From contig PBLK01000022.1 in NCBI GenBank assembly GCA_002721725.1, positions 1 through 56,498 of the forward strand: a DNA stretch of 56,498 bases, given 5' to 3'. The notes under the pieces were generated by a model. That model was not told the origin of the DNA, ran no database searches, and saw only the letters and a list, made by a program, of their open reading frames with translations. Source of the stretch: Rhodobiaceae bacterium. GTDB taxonomy: Bacteria; Pseudomonadota; Alphaproteobacteria; RS24. Each line of letters starts with the position of its first letter. The stretch's first letter is position 1. Made by a program: the position numbers and the translations under genes. This document shows, in pieces, positions 35,714 through 44,167 of the stretch.

Positions 35714-36511
35714 TTATTTTGTGAAGCGTGTACCCGGTGCGGGCGGCGTTTCCGGCGCACCGGCAAAGCATTGCGCTTTTGACATCCAATCGGTCGCCAC
35801 CCCTCCTGTCACCTGCAAATCGGTATCGGCTATATTGCGCACTTGCGTTACAACTTGGCAGAAATCCGCCGCTGCGCCTTCGACACGCTCATCATCAGAC
35901 GGTTCGCCAAATTCCCACACATCGCCCGATGGCGCCGTCAATTTAACAAAAGGCATGGGCCCGGGCGGCGTTTCGCCACGGGTGGCATAGGTCCACCCAA
36001 AAGTGTTTGTGCCCAATACAGCGATAGAACGAATGGAATCGGTATTTTCGCGCACGACGCCAAGCTGGTCGAAAACCTCTTGGCCATGCGCCCATGTTTC
36101 CATCAATCGCGCTGAAATAGATGACCGCGCGCTCATATCAGGCCCGGCCCATTTGAGACGCTTTTTCGCATCAACTTCGACGAAGCGCGCCGCCATCTCG
36201 GTGTAAAAACCATGCCATATGGCGAGCAATTCTTGACCCTCTTTGCCGCCATTCCACTCTGCCTCATAGGCGCGCATGCCGCCACTGCCGGCCATAGCTT
36301 TCAAAACGCCATCGAGCCAGCTGACAAAATTGTCTTCATCAACATAACTTTCATTGGCGGCCCAATTCCACATATGCAAATGCTCCAGCACATTATTCAG
36401 CGTCCAGCCCTTAAACTGCGTCGGCGCATCGAAAGCGGCATCGTCCAAATCCTTCATCAAAGCGTAAAGCGCGTCGCTTTCGGCTTTAAAATCCAAAGCT
36501 TCATTCAACAT
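35714..36511 (-). CDS. TIGR03084-like DinB/MDMPI-fold metal-binding protein
   Basis: A 265-residue protein with an N-terminal four-helix DinB/maleylpyruvate-isomerase domain. The metal-binding histidines are probably those in NNVLEHLHMWNW and ETWAHGQEVFD. The later half ends with the AGAPETPPAPGTRF style tail. Members occur beside acyl-CoA catabolic genes in actinobacteria and proteobacteria; no reaction is established. It starts 9 bp after the atuF-like gene behind AGGAAAAG, so it belongs to the carboxylase operon. Confidence 0.8.
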   Translation of the reverse strand: MLNEALDFKAESDALYALMKDLDDAAFDAPTQFKGWTLNNVLEHLHMWNWAANESYVDEDNFVSWLDGVLKAMAGSGGMRAYEAEWNGGKEGQELLAIWHGFYTEMAARFVEVDAKKRLKWAGPDMSARSSISARLMETWAHGQEVFDQLGVVRENTDSIRSIAVLGTNTFGWTYATRGETPPGPMPFVKLTAPSGDVWEFGEPSDDERVEGAAADFCQVVTQVRNIADTDLQVTGGVATDWMSKAQCFAGAPETPPAPGTRFTK

Positions 36512-36520
36512 GGTCTTTTC

Positions 36521-38524
36521 CTATTCCTCGCCCATATCAATAGCGATTAACAAATCCTCGGCGGCGACTTGCGCTTCGGCAGCCACCAATACGTCTTCTA
36601 CCGTGCCATCGACCGTTGCGAGAATTTCATGCTGCATTTTCATTGCCTCAATAATCGCCAAACGGTCGCCTATGGCCACCCTATCGCCCTTGTCGACAAA
36701 AAGCTCCAACACTTTACCGTGCATGGGCGCGGTGACTTTGCTGCCATCACCCGCCTCATCGCTGGCTGCATTACGCATCAGCACATTGCTACAGGTAAAG
36801 CTTGCGCCATTAATGGTCGCAAATAATATCTCGCCATCCAAGAAAGCTTGGCTGACATATTGTTCGCCGACACTATTGAGCACCATATGCGTGCCGTCAT
36901 GCGCCTGCACATCCAGTTCGATAATATCGTCACCAATATGAACGGAAAAATGCGTCGGGCTTTTTGAACGCACCGAGACGAAAATCTCGTCCTCGCCAAT
37001 GGCCAGCTTATAAGGGGTACGCAAGGCCTCATCGCTGGTGAAATTGACCAGACCTTGCGGCACATGCATGGCTTTGGTGCGGGCTTTTTCATGGTCGCAA
37101 ATAAAATGACGCACTGCCAGCACGGCAACCGACACTGCATCGGCTTGCGGCGCGGCCAGTTCTTCATCGGTGAAGTTTTCGGCAATAAAGGCGGTTGAGA
37201 AATCGCCTGAAATGAAATCGTCTTTTTCCAGACAGGCAATCAGAAAATCGCGATTTGTTTTCGGCCCGAAAAGCGCCGTATCGGTCAAAGCCTCGACCAT
37301 CAGCTTGCGCGCCGCCTCACGGGTCGGGCCGGTGGTGATGAGCTTGGCAATCATCGGGTCATAAAATGGCGAGATTTCCTGCCCGCCACGAATGCCGGTA
37401 TCGTAACGCACGCCGTCGCGCGCCACTTGCTCAAAACAAGACACCGTGCCGGTGCTCGGCAAAAAACCTTTGGTCGGATCTTCGGCATAAAGCCGCACTT
37501 CAATCGAGTGTCCCGACAGCGTCACATCATCTTGCGTCAGCCCCAAAGTTTCACCTTCCGCCACCTTGATTTGCAGCGCGACCAAATCAAGCCCCGTCAC
37601 TTCTTCAGTGACAGGGTGCTCAACCTGCAGGCGCGTGTTCATTTCAAGAAAATAGAAACTACCATCGGCATCGAGCAAAAACTCCACCGTGCCTGCGCCG
37701 CGATAGCCGATCGACTTGGCGGCATCCACCGCCGCCTCGCCCATAGCCGAGCGTAGCTCTTGCGTCATTACCGGACACGGCGCTTCTTCAATGACTTTTT
37801 GATGGCGACGTTGCACCGAGCAATCGCGCTCGCCCAAATGAATGACATTGCCGTGACTGTCGGCAAATACTTGAATTTCAACATGGCGCGGTTTGACAAT
37901 GGCTTTTTCCAAAATCAGCTCGCCCGAGCCGAAAGCGTTTTCAGCTTCCGAGCGCGCGGTCGAAATCGCCGCTTCCAAGCCGTCAGCCGCTTCCACCAAG
38001 CGCATGCCACGCCCACCGCCACCGGCAGCGGCCTTCACCATAATCGGAAAGCCGATTTTTTTGCCCTCTTTCACCAGAACCTTATCGCTTTGGTCTTCGC
38101 CCTCATAGCCCGGCACGCATGGCACATCGGCCTCAATCATGCGGCGTTTGGCAGCCGCCTTATTGCCCATCAAATCAATCGCTTCAGCCGTTGGCCCGAT
38201 AAAAGTCAGCCCCGCCTTTTCAACGGCCGCGGAGAAATCGGCATTTTCCGACAAAAACCCGTAGCCGGGGTGAATGGCATCAGCGCTCGTTTGTTTGGCG
38301 GCATCGAGAATTTTCTCAGCCACCAAATAGCTTTGCCCGACCGGCCCCGGCCCTATCAGCACTGCTTCATCGGCCATTACAACATGCGGCGCGGCGGCAT
38401 CCGGTTCGGAATAAACCGCGACCGTGCGAATACCTAAATCGCGCGCCGTGCGCATAACGCGGCAGGCAATCTCACCGCGATTGGCGACCAAAATTTTGCG
38501 AATGGTGTTTTTCTTTTCGGCCAT
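36521..38524 (-). CDS. atuF: Biotin carboxylase/biotin-carrier alpha subunit of an acyl-CoA carboxylase (AtuF/MccA-like)
   Basis: A 667-residue fusion of biotin carboxylase and carrier domains. It opens with IRKILVANRGEIACRVMRTA, has the ATP-grasp glycine loop AAGGGGRGMRLV, HLGERDCSVQRRHQKVIEEA and the catalytic EMNTRLQVEHPVTE, and ends in a carrier domain with the biotinylated lysine in EAMKMQHE. It carboxylates biotin with ATP and bicarbonate. With AtuA, AtuC and AtuE homologues adjacent, a geranyl-CoA carboxylase role is likely, but methylcrotonyl-CoA carboxylase alpha subunits are very similar. ATG 38524 has an AGGAG site. Confidence 0.88.
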   Translation of the reverse strand: MAEKKNTIRKILVANRGEIACRVMRTARDLGIRTVAVYSEPDAAAPHVVMADEAVLIGPGPVGQSYLVAEKILDAAKQTSADAIHPGYGFLSENADFSAAVEKAGLTFIGPTAEAIDLMGNKAAAKRRMIEADVPCVPGYEGEDQSDKVLVKEGKKIGFPIMVKAAAGGGGRGMRLVEAADGLEAAISTARSEAENAFGSGELILEKAIVKPRHVEIQVFADSHGNVIHLGERDCSVQRRHQKVIEEAPCPVMTQELRSAMGEAAVDAAKSIGYRGAGTVEFLLDADGSFYFLEMNTRLQVEHPVTEEVTGLDLVALQIKVAEGETLGLTQDDVTLSGHSIEVRLYAEDPTKGFLPSTGTVSCFEQVARDGVRYDTGIRGGQEISPFYDPMIAKLITTGPTREAARKLMVEALTDTALFGPKTNRDFLIACLEKDDFISGDFSTAFIAENFTDEELAAPQADAVSVAVLAVRHFICDHEKARTKAMHVPQGLVNFTSDEALRTPYKLAIGEDEIFVSVRSKSPTHFSVHIGDDIIELDVQAHDGTHMVLNSVGEQYVSQAFLDGEILFATINGASFTCSNVLMRNAASDEAGDGSKVTAPMHGKVLELFVDKGDRVAIGDRLAIIEAMKMQHEILATVDGTVEDVLVAAEAQVAAEDLLIAIDMGEE

Positions 38525-38526
38525 GA

Positions 38527-39330
38527 TTACTCCTGCACCCAATTCGGCTTGCGTTTTTCAAGAAAGGAAGCGACACCCTCTTTGCCTTCATCGCTTTTCA
38601 CGCTCTTTGCAAAAGTCTCACCGGCATAGCGTATCATGGCGACATCATCGAGATGCTTATTGGCTTCCAGCAATTCTTTGGTCGCCGCATTGGCCCCCGG
38701 CGCACAGCGGCGCACCCCGGCCACCAATTCAGCCAATTGCGCTTCAGCCGCCGCCATATCATCGACGGCAAAATCAACCAGCCCATAATCCGCCCCTTCC
38801 AGCGCGGTAAAACGATGGCCGGTCAACATGATGCGGCGCGCTTTTACGTCGCCCGTGCGGGCGACAATATAGCGACCGATTTGCGCCGGCACGATGCCGA
38901 TAGCGGTCTCAGTCAGGGCCATTTTGGTATCCTTAACGGCAATGACAATATCGGCCGCCGAGGCCATGCCCAGCCCACCGGCCATAGCCGCGCCGTGCAG
39001 CACAAAAATAATCACTTGCGGCATGGAGCGCACGGTGAGGAAGAAATTGCCCATTTTCGAGCTGTCCTGCACCACTTCTTCGTCGCTTCGCACGGCCTGA
39101 AAATTATTCTTAAAGCCTTTCAAATCGCCACCGGCGCAAAACGCTTCGCCCTTGCCGCGCACGGTGATGCCGCGAATATCATCGCGCGCTTTCAGATAAT
39201 CAAACACGGCCTGCAGTTCAGACATTAATTTATCGGACATGGCATTGCGCGCTTCCGGACGATTGAGCCAAACCGTGGCCCAATCTTTATCTTCTTCCAG
39301 CAATACGACGCTTGTATCAGGTGCTTGCAT
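38527..39330 (-). CDS. Enoyl-CoA hydratase/isomerase (AtuE-like)
   Basis: A 267-residue crotonase-fold protein. The oxyanion-hole segments are AFCAGGDLKGF and HGAAMAGGLGMASAADIVIA, and the catalytic-loop region is ALTETAIGIVPAQIGRYI. In an Atu pathway this enzyme would hydrate isohexenylglutaconyl-CoA; in leucine breakdown, methylglutaconyl-CoA. Start ATG 39328-39330 has GGGGA upstream. It lies 10 bp after the carboxyltransferase and 2 bp before the biotin carboxylase gene, which supports involvement after carboxylation. Confidence 0.88.
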   Translation of the reverse strand: MQAPDTSVVLLEEDKDWATVWLNRPEARNAMSDKLMSELQAVFDYLKARDDIRGITVRGKGEAFCAGGDLKGFKNNFQAVRSDEEVVQDSSKMGNFFLTVRSMPQVIIFVLHGAAMAGGLGMASAADIVIAVKDTKMALTETAIGIVPAQIGRYIVARTGDVKARRIMLTGHRFTALEGADYGLVDFAVDDMAAAEAQLAELVAGVRRCAPGANAATKELLEANKHLDDVAMIRYAGETFAKSVKSDEGKEGVASFLEKRKPNWVQE

Positions 39331-39340
39331 GATAATCCCC

Positions 39341-40081
39341 TTACATCCGACCGACGCCAAAGGCGTTTGGGTTGAGCGTTCTGTGTTCGCGCTCCCAAAT
39401 GGTTTCCAGCGTGAAGCCCAAAATTTTGCGCGTATCGCGCGGGTCAACCACGCCGTGGTCGAGCAAGCGACCAGAGGTGAAAAACGCATCTTCCTGCGCC
39501 GCAAATACCGCTTCAATGGCGGCGCGCTGTTTGGCCAGCGCTTCCATATCGGGTTCTATGCCACGCCGCTTGGCGGCATTAATGGCGACGGTTTCCATCG
39601 TTCCGGCGGCACTTTCGCCGCTCATCACGCCGGTCATCGCGCCGGGCCAAGTGAACAAAAAATCGGGGTCAAAGCCATAACCCGCCATGCCGTAATTGCC
39701 CGCGCCGTATGACGCACCGACATAGAAGGATAATTTCGGCACGCGAATATTCGACACGGCTTGTATCATTTTCGAGCCGTGCTTAATCATGCCGCGCTGC
39801 TCATATTCCGTGCCGACCATATAGCCTGTGATATTATTGAGGAAAATCAATGGCGTACCGGCTTGGTCAACAATCTGAAAGAAATGCGCGCCCTTAGCCG
39901 CTTCATCGGGGCCCATTGGCCCATTATTGGCCACAAGCCCGACCGGATGACCGAATATGCGCGTTTGCACACAGACCAAGTTCGGCCCGAAACGCGATTT
40001 GAACTCGGTAAATTCCGAGCCATCGACGAGACGAGCAATCAGCTCGCGGCTGTCATAGGGAATTTTGTAATCGACCGGCAC
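39341..40081 (-). CDS. Acyl-CoA carboxyltransferase beta subunit, C-terminal half (AtuC-like, split by in-frame stop)
   Basis: This 246-residue frame is the second crotonase-like domain of a carboxyltransferase (FGHPVGLVANNGPMGPDEA, LIFLNNITGYMVGTEYE, FYVGASYGAGNYGMAGYG). It continues the upstream gene in the same frame: the only break is one TAA at 40094-40096, and translation could restart at GTG 40079-40081 five codons later, though no good ribosome binding site is seen. N-half, four codons and C-half sum to about 540 residues, the normal size of AtuC or LiuB. The stop falls close to the domain boundary. Confidence 0.82.
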   Translation of the reverse strand: MPVDYKIPYDSRELIARLVDGSEFTEFKSRFGPNLVCVQTRIFGHPVGLVANNGPMGPDEAAKGAHFFQIVDQAGTPLIFLNNITGYMVGTEYEQRGMIKHGSKMIQAVSNIRVPKLSFYVGASYGAGNYGMAGYGFDPDFLFTWPGAMTGVMSGESAAGTMETVAINAAKRRGIEPDMEALAKQRAAIEAVFAAQEDAFFTSGRLLDHGVVDPRDTRKILGFTLETIWEREHRTLNPNAFGVGRM

Positions 40082-40093
40082 GAGACCGAGAAT

Positions 40094-40963
40094 TTACTCG
40101 GCATCATAAAGCGGTTCATCAAAATCGCGCTGCGGCAAAGGCGGGCAATGTTCATTCCAGCCAATATTGGCGACCACATCGCGGATTTGGCGGATACCAT
40201 CGGCATCATCTTCGGCCAAATATTCAATCAAGCCGGAAACGCTGGCATGCATTTCACTGCCACCCAATTCGCGCTCATCGGCAATCTCACCGGTCGCCGC
40301 TTGCACCAAAGCCGCACCGCCCAGTGCCGCCATGCCATTATGTTTGACGCCGACATTATAATCCGACATGCCGGGCATATAAGCCCCGCCCGCCGTCGAC
40401 GGCCCGTGCAACACGGTCATGGTCGGAATACCCGCCGCGCTCAAACGCCCGAGACTGCAAAACACGCCGCCGCCATGCGCCCAAAGCTCGACTTTATATT
40501 GCATGAGATTGGCACCGGCGCTTTCAACCAAATGGATGAAGGGCAGCTTATTGGCCAGCGCCAATTGCATCGCCTCCAAATTTTTGCGAAAGCCCATTTC
40601 GGTCGCGGCACCCGCATTAATGCCGCTATCGGCGACGCAAACCATACAGCGCACGCCCGACACATAACCGATACCCGCGAGCACCGAACCGCCCGGAATC
40701 GAGGTGTCGCGATCGGGGTCATCAACGCAATAGCTGGCCATATTATAAAGCGGCAAATAGGGCATGCCAGGGTCAAGCAATTGCGCCAGCCGATCGCGCG
40801 GGGTCAACTGACCGCGCTCTTCAAAACGCGGGCGGCGTTTTTCAGAAGCCGCTTCGGCGCGCGCTTCCAACATGCGCAAATGCGCTATTTTCTCAAGCTG
40901 GTCGTCACGATTTTTGGCAAAAGCATCGGATTTTGTGTCCAGTTTCGATTCAAACACAGGCAT
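40094..40963 (-). CDS. Acyl-CoA carboxyltransferase beta subunit, N-terminal half (AtuC-like)
   Basis: A 289-residue first carboxyltransferase domain. It starts FESKLDTKSDAFAKNRDDQL, has GGSVLAGIGYVSGVRCMVCV, LPFIHLVESAGANL and the GPSTAGGAYMPGMSDY oxyanion region typical of methylcrotonyl/geranyl-CoA carboxylase beta subunits. It ends ...EPLYDAE then TAA; relatives have a Glu or similar residue there, so a GAA-to-TAA change is the simplest explanation. The start overlaps the atuA stop by one base (TAATG). Confidence 0.85.
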   Translation of the reverse strand: MPVFESKLDTKSDAFAKNRDDQLEKIAHLRMLEARAEAASEKRRPRFEERGQLTPRDRLAQLLDPGMPYLPLYNMASYCVDDPDRDTSIPGGSVLAGIGYVSGVRCMVCVADSGINAGAATEMGFRKNLEAMQLALANKLPFIHLVESAGANLMQYKVELWAHGGGVFCSLGRLSAAGIPTMTVLHGPSTAGGAYMPGMSDYNVGVKHNGMAALGGAALVQAATGEIADERELGGSEMHASVSGLIEYLAEDDADGIRQIRDVVANIGWNEHCPPLPQRDFDEPLYDAE

Positions 40964-42744
40964 TACAGAGCCTCCGCTAATTTTTCAGGAATGGAAATCT
41001 TATGGTCGAGCAGGATTTGTGCATAAGCCTTGCCCTGCGGGTCATTGCGCAAAGAGGCGACACCGCCGCCGCCCAATGCCTCATCAATCAATATATTCAT
41101 GGCGTTGCTGCCGGGCAGATAGAACCGCTGCAGCCCACTACCTTCAGCCATAAAATGACCGAAACGATGACGAATGGCGTCCTCATCAAGCGCCGCCCAA
41201 ATATAGGGCAAATAGGCGGCATCGCGTGCGATAATGCCGATATTGGCCTTATTGCCCTTATCGCCCGAACGCCCCCAAGCCAATTTAATGAGCGGCACCT
41301 CCACCATGCCCGCTTCTTGTGGTGCATCAGGCGCAGCGACCGTCATCGGTGTTTCGCCCGTCACATCACCCGCTTCTTCAAACCGGCTGACCGCGCCATC
41401 TACATCAATATCAATCTTCACCTCGCCTTTCGGCAACAGGAACGAAAACAAGCGCACGACAGGCGACGGCTTGGCGCGCGAACCGGCAAAAATCGAAAGT
41501 CCGGCCGGCGTGGCCAATCCCAAGCCGCTAATTTCTTTCAACAGCGCGCCGCAACCGGCCTGCGTTTCATGTTTGGCAGCGATTTTCAGCACCACTTCGC
41601 GGCTTGCCGGATTCTGCCCCGCATCTCCAAATTGGCTGTCATCGCCCAACACTTCGACACTGGTCTCACCATAATCGGCCAAATTATGCTGGCGCAAAAC
41701 GGTACGCGCGCGGGCAAAAGCGGCATCGGCAAAATGGCGTGCTTTGGCGGCGGCATCAATACCGACAAAACTCATCATTGTGCCGGCGCGAAAGCCATCG
41801 GCGAAAGTGGCGCAGACTTTATAGCTGTCGGGCGGCGTTGTGCCTTTGGCATTGGCCACGCGCACCTGATTGGGCGCGGTTTCTTCAATTGTCACCTGCG
41901 CAAAATCGCAGGCGACATCGGGCAAGAGATAGGCTTGCGGGTCACCGATTTCATAGAGCATTTGCTCCGACACTGTGCCCACATTGACCACGCCGCCCGT
42001 GCCTTCGGGCTTCGACACGGTGAACACGCCATCGCCGTCAATATCGATAAACGGATAGCCGATATCGGCAATATCACCCGATAATTGCCAATCGGTGAAA
42101 TTGCCGCCGCTGGCTTGCGGCCCGCACTCAATAATATGTCCGGCCAAAGACCCTGCCGCCAATTTGTCGAGGTCGGCGGCCTGCCAACCAAAAGCATGAA
42201 TACACGCGCCCAGCGTCACCCCGCTGTCAACGCTGCGACCGGTAATGACAATATCAGCCCCTGCATCCAACGCTGCCGCAACGGGAAACCCGCCCAAATA
42301 CGCATTGACGCTGGCCAGCGTTTCCGGCGGCGGGCAATCGGCACCGGAAAACATGTCTTTCTTATCGGCAAAATTATCGCGCGCATCGAGCAGATCATCG
42401 CCGCTAATCACTGCGACTTTCAAATCCAGCCCTGCCTCGGCAATCAAAGCGCGCGCCGCCGCGCCGCATGCCGCCGGATTGACGCCGCCCGCATTGGTCA
42501 GGATTTTGACCTTCTTCTCAGCAATTTCGCGCAAATTGGGTTTCAACACGCCCGTGATGAAATCAGTGGCAAAACCGGCATCGGGATTATTGGCCCGCGC
42601 CCGCGCCAAAATCGACATAGTGATTTCTGCAAGAAAGTCATAGACCAAATAATCCATGCCCTCGACTTGCAAAAGTTGCGGTGTTGCCATCATGCTTTCG
42701 CCCCAATAGCCGCTGGCACCGCCTATTCTTATTGTGCTGCTCAT
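40963..42744 (-). CDS. atuA: AtuA-family protein (DUF1446), acyclic terpene utilization
   Basis: A 593-residue protein of the AtuA/DUF1446 family, required for citronellol and geraniol use in Pseudomonas but biochemically undefined. The N-terminal domain contains IRIGGASGYWGES, LTNAGGVNPAACGAA and ITGRSVDSGVTLGACIHAFG; the C-terminal part has KLAWGRSGDKGNKANIGI and FYLPGSNAMNILIDEALGGG, as in the fused long form. ATG 42742-42744 has GGGAG upstream. It is the first gene of the leftward operon and its start is 92 bp from the divergent atuD-like gene, so both may share a control region. Confidence 0.9.
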   Translation of the reverse strand: MSSTIRIGGASGYWGESMMATPQLLQVEGMDYLVYDFLAEITMSILARARANNPDAGFATDFITGVLKPNLREIAEKKVKILTNAGGVNPAACGAAARALIAEAGLDLKVAVISGDDLLDARDNFADKKDMFSGADCPPPETLASVNAYLGGFPVAAALDAGADIVITGRSVDSGVTLGACIHAFGWQAADLDKLAAGSLAGHIIECGPQASGGNFTDWQLSGDIADIGYPFIDIDGDGVFTVSKPEGTGGVVNVGTVSEQMLYEIGDPQAYLLPDVACDFAQVTIEETAPNQVRVANAKGTTPPDSYKVCATFADGFRAGTMMSFVGIDAAAKARHFADAAFARARTVLRQHNLADYGETSVEVLGDDSQFGDAGQNPASREVVLKIAAKHETQAGCGALLKEISGLGLATPAGLSIFAGSRAKPSPVVRLFSFLLPKGEVKIDIDVDGAVSRFEEAGDVTGETPMTVAAPDAPQEAGMVEVPLIKLAWGRSGDKGNKANIGIIARDAAYLPYIWAALDEDAIRHRFGHFMAEGSGLQRFYLPGSNAMNILIDEALGGGGVASLRNDPQGKAYAQILLDHKISIPEKLAEAL

Positions 42745-42836
42745 AATTTCTCCCTGGCGCAGAATGTTAGCGCGCAAACTTGCTTTGTAAAGCTTAACGC
42801 GGCACCATGTGCCAAAATTTTGGGAGATTGAAATTC

Positions 42837-43994
42837 ATGCTGAACCCGTTTGAAACCGAAACCCGCCGTGCCTTTCAAGACAATGTGCGCAAATTCATGG
42901 AAAGCGAGATTAACCCGCATATTGAGGAATGGGATGAGGCAGGCGGCTATCCCCATGAAGTGAACGAGAAAGTCTGCGAACTTGGTGTTTTCGGTTTTGA
43001 TATTCCCGAAGAATATGGCGGCTTGGGCTTTGACGATATGCATATGCGCAAAGCGGTCGGCCTTGAAATGGGGCGTTCTTCTGCCGGTGGGGTGATGGCC
43101 AGCGTCGGTTCGCGCTCCATCATGCTGAAACCGCTGACCGAGTTGGCCAATGATGAGATTAAATCCCGCGCGCTGCCCGATTTATTGTCGGGTAAAAAAG
43201 GCGGTGCTCTGGGTATTACCGAACCGGGCGGCGGCTCTGATGTCGCCAATATCAAAACCACGGCCCGAAAAGACGGCAATGAATGGGTGCTGAACGGACA
43301 AAAAATGTTCATCACCGGCGGTATGCAAGCCAGCTATTTCGTCATTGCCGCGCGCACGGGTGGCGATGACCCCGATAAACAAGGCATGGGCGGCATCTCT
43401 CTATTTTTTGTCGACGCCGACACGCCGGGCTTCACGCGCACCCCGATTGAACGCAAAATGGGCTGGTGGGCATCTGATACGGCGACACTTTATTTCGACG
43501 ATTGCCGCGTGCCCGCAGACCATTTAATGGGTGAAGAAAATAAGGGCTTTTACGCCATTATGAATAATTTCAATTATGAGCGTTTTTGGATGGCGGCGCA
43601 GATGACCGGCATGTCGATGCGGCTGTTTGATGAATGCGTGGCCTATGCACGAGACCGCGAGACTTTTGGCGACAAGCTGATAAGCCATCAAGTGATACGC
43701 CACAAGCTGGCCGATATGTCGGCCCGCATTGACGCAATGGATGCTTATCTTAATCAAGTCGCCGAAATCATGAATCGCGGCGAAAAAGCACTGGCCGAAA
43801 TCTCCAAACTCAAATTCTACTGCTCCAGCAATTTGGAAAAAAACGCCAGCGAAGCCATGCAGATTATGGGCGGCGCGGGCTATTTGCGCGGCAATGCGGT
43901 GGAACGGATTTACCGCGAAGTCAAAGTGCAAGCGATTGGCGGCGGCTCGGAAGAAATCATGCGCGATCTGTCAGTACGGCTGATGGGGTTGTGA
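42837..43994 (+). CDS. Acyl-CoA dehydrogenase (AtuD/isovaleryl-CoA-dehydrogenase-like)
   Basis: A 385-residue flavoprotein that introduces the alpha-beta double bond. FAD-binding blocks are GALGITEPGGGSDVANIKT and GQKMFITGGMQASYFV. The short-chain-type catalytic Glu of the YEGT motif is replaced (AIGGGSEE), and Glu248 in NFNYERFWMA sits where isovaleryl-CoA dehydrogenase carries its base, so this is an IVD/AtuD-type enzyme. ATG 42837 follows GGGAGA. It is divergent from atuA and begins the rightward operon. Confidence 0.9.
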   Translation: MLNPFETETRRAFQDNVRKFMESEINPHIEEWDEAGGYPHEVNEKVCELGVFGFDIPEEYGGLGFDDMHMRKAVGLEMGRSSAGGVMASVGSRSIMLKPLTELANDEIKSRALPDLLSGKKGGALGITEPGGGSDVANIKTTARKDGNEWVLNGQKMFITGGMQASYFVIAARTGGDDPDKQGMGGISLFFVDADTPGFTRTPIERKMGWWASDTATLYFDDCRVPADHLMGEENKGFYAIMNNFNYERFWMAAQMTGMSMRLFDECVAYARDRETFGDKLISHQVIRHKLADMSARIDAMDAYLNQVAEIMNRGEKALAEISKLKFYCSSNLEKNASEAMQIMGGAGYLRGNAVERIYREVKVQAIGGGSEEIMRDLSVRLMGL

Positions 43995-44106
43995 AACGCG
44001 ACCTCAAACTTCCCATTTGCGCAAAGGCAAAGCGCACGCGACCTCACCTTGTTCGGCAAGTGCTTCTAGCCTGCGCGATTTAAGCGTGCGGCTGATGGGG
44101 TTGTAG
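43960..44106 (+). repeat. Ghost copy of an acyl-CoA dehydrogenase C-terminus after the intact gene
   Basis: The last codons of the dehydrogenase (43960-43994) recur at 44072-44106. Both translate to RDLSVRLMGL plus stop, but the copies differ at synonymous positions (CTG/TTA, TCA/AGC, GTA/GTG). The 77-bp spacer between them contains an 11-bp direct repeat ACGCGACCTCA (43996-44006 and 44036-44046) and the palindrome TTTGCGCAAA (44016-44025). This looks like the tail of a deleted or replaced paralogue. Confidence 0.8.
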
Positions 44107-44167
44107 CCTATTGACCACCCCCTGCCCTGTCTTCTAGCATTTCTACTGATGAGCTTGGGAGGGCGTG

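Noticed and set aside
34983-35990. 335-codon plus-strand frame opposite bioB and the TIGR03084-like gene
   Set aside because: It lies wholly antisense to genes with clear homology. Its product has no domain and shows the His/Arg-rich composition typical of antisense readings here.
39761-42084. Long plus-strand frames (421 and 360 codons) opposite atuC and atuA
   Set aside because: Antisense shadows of conserved genes with unrecognisable, low-complexity products.
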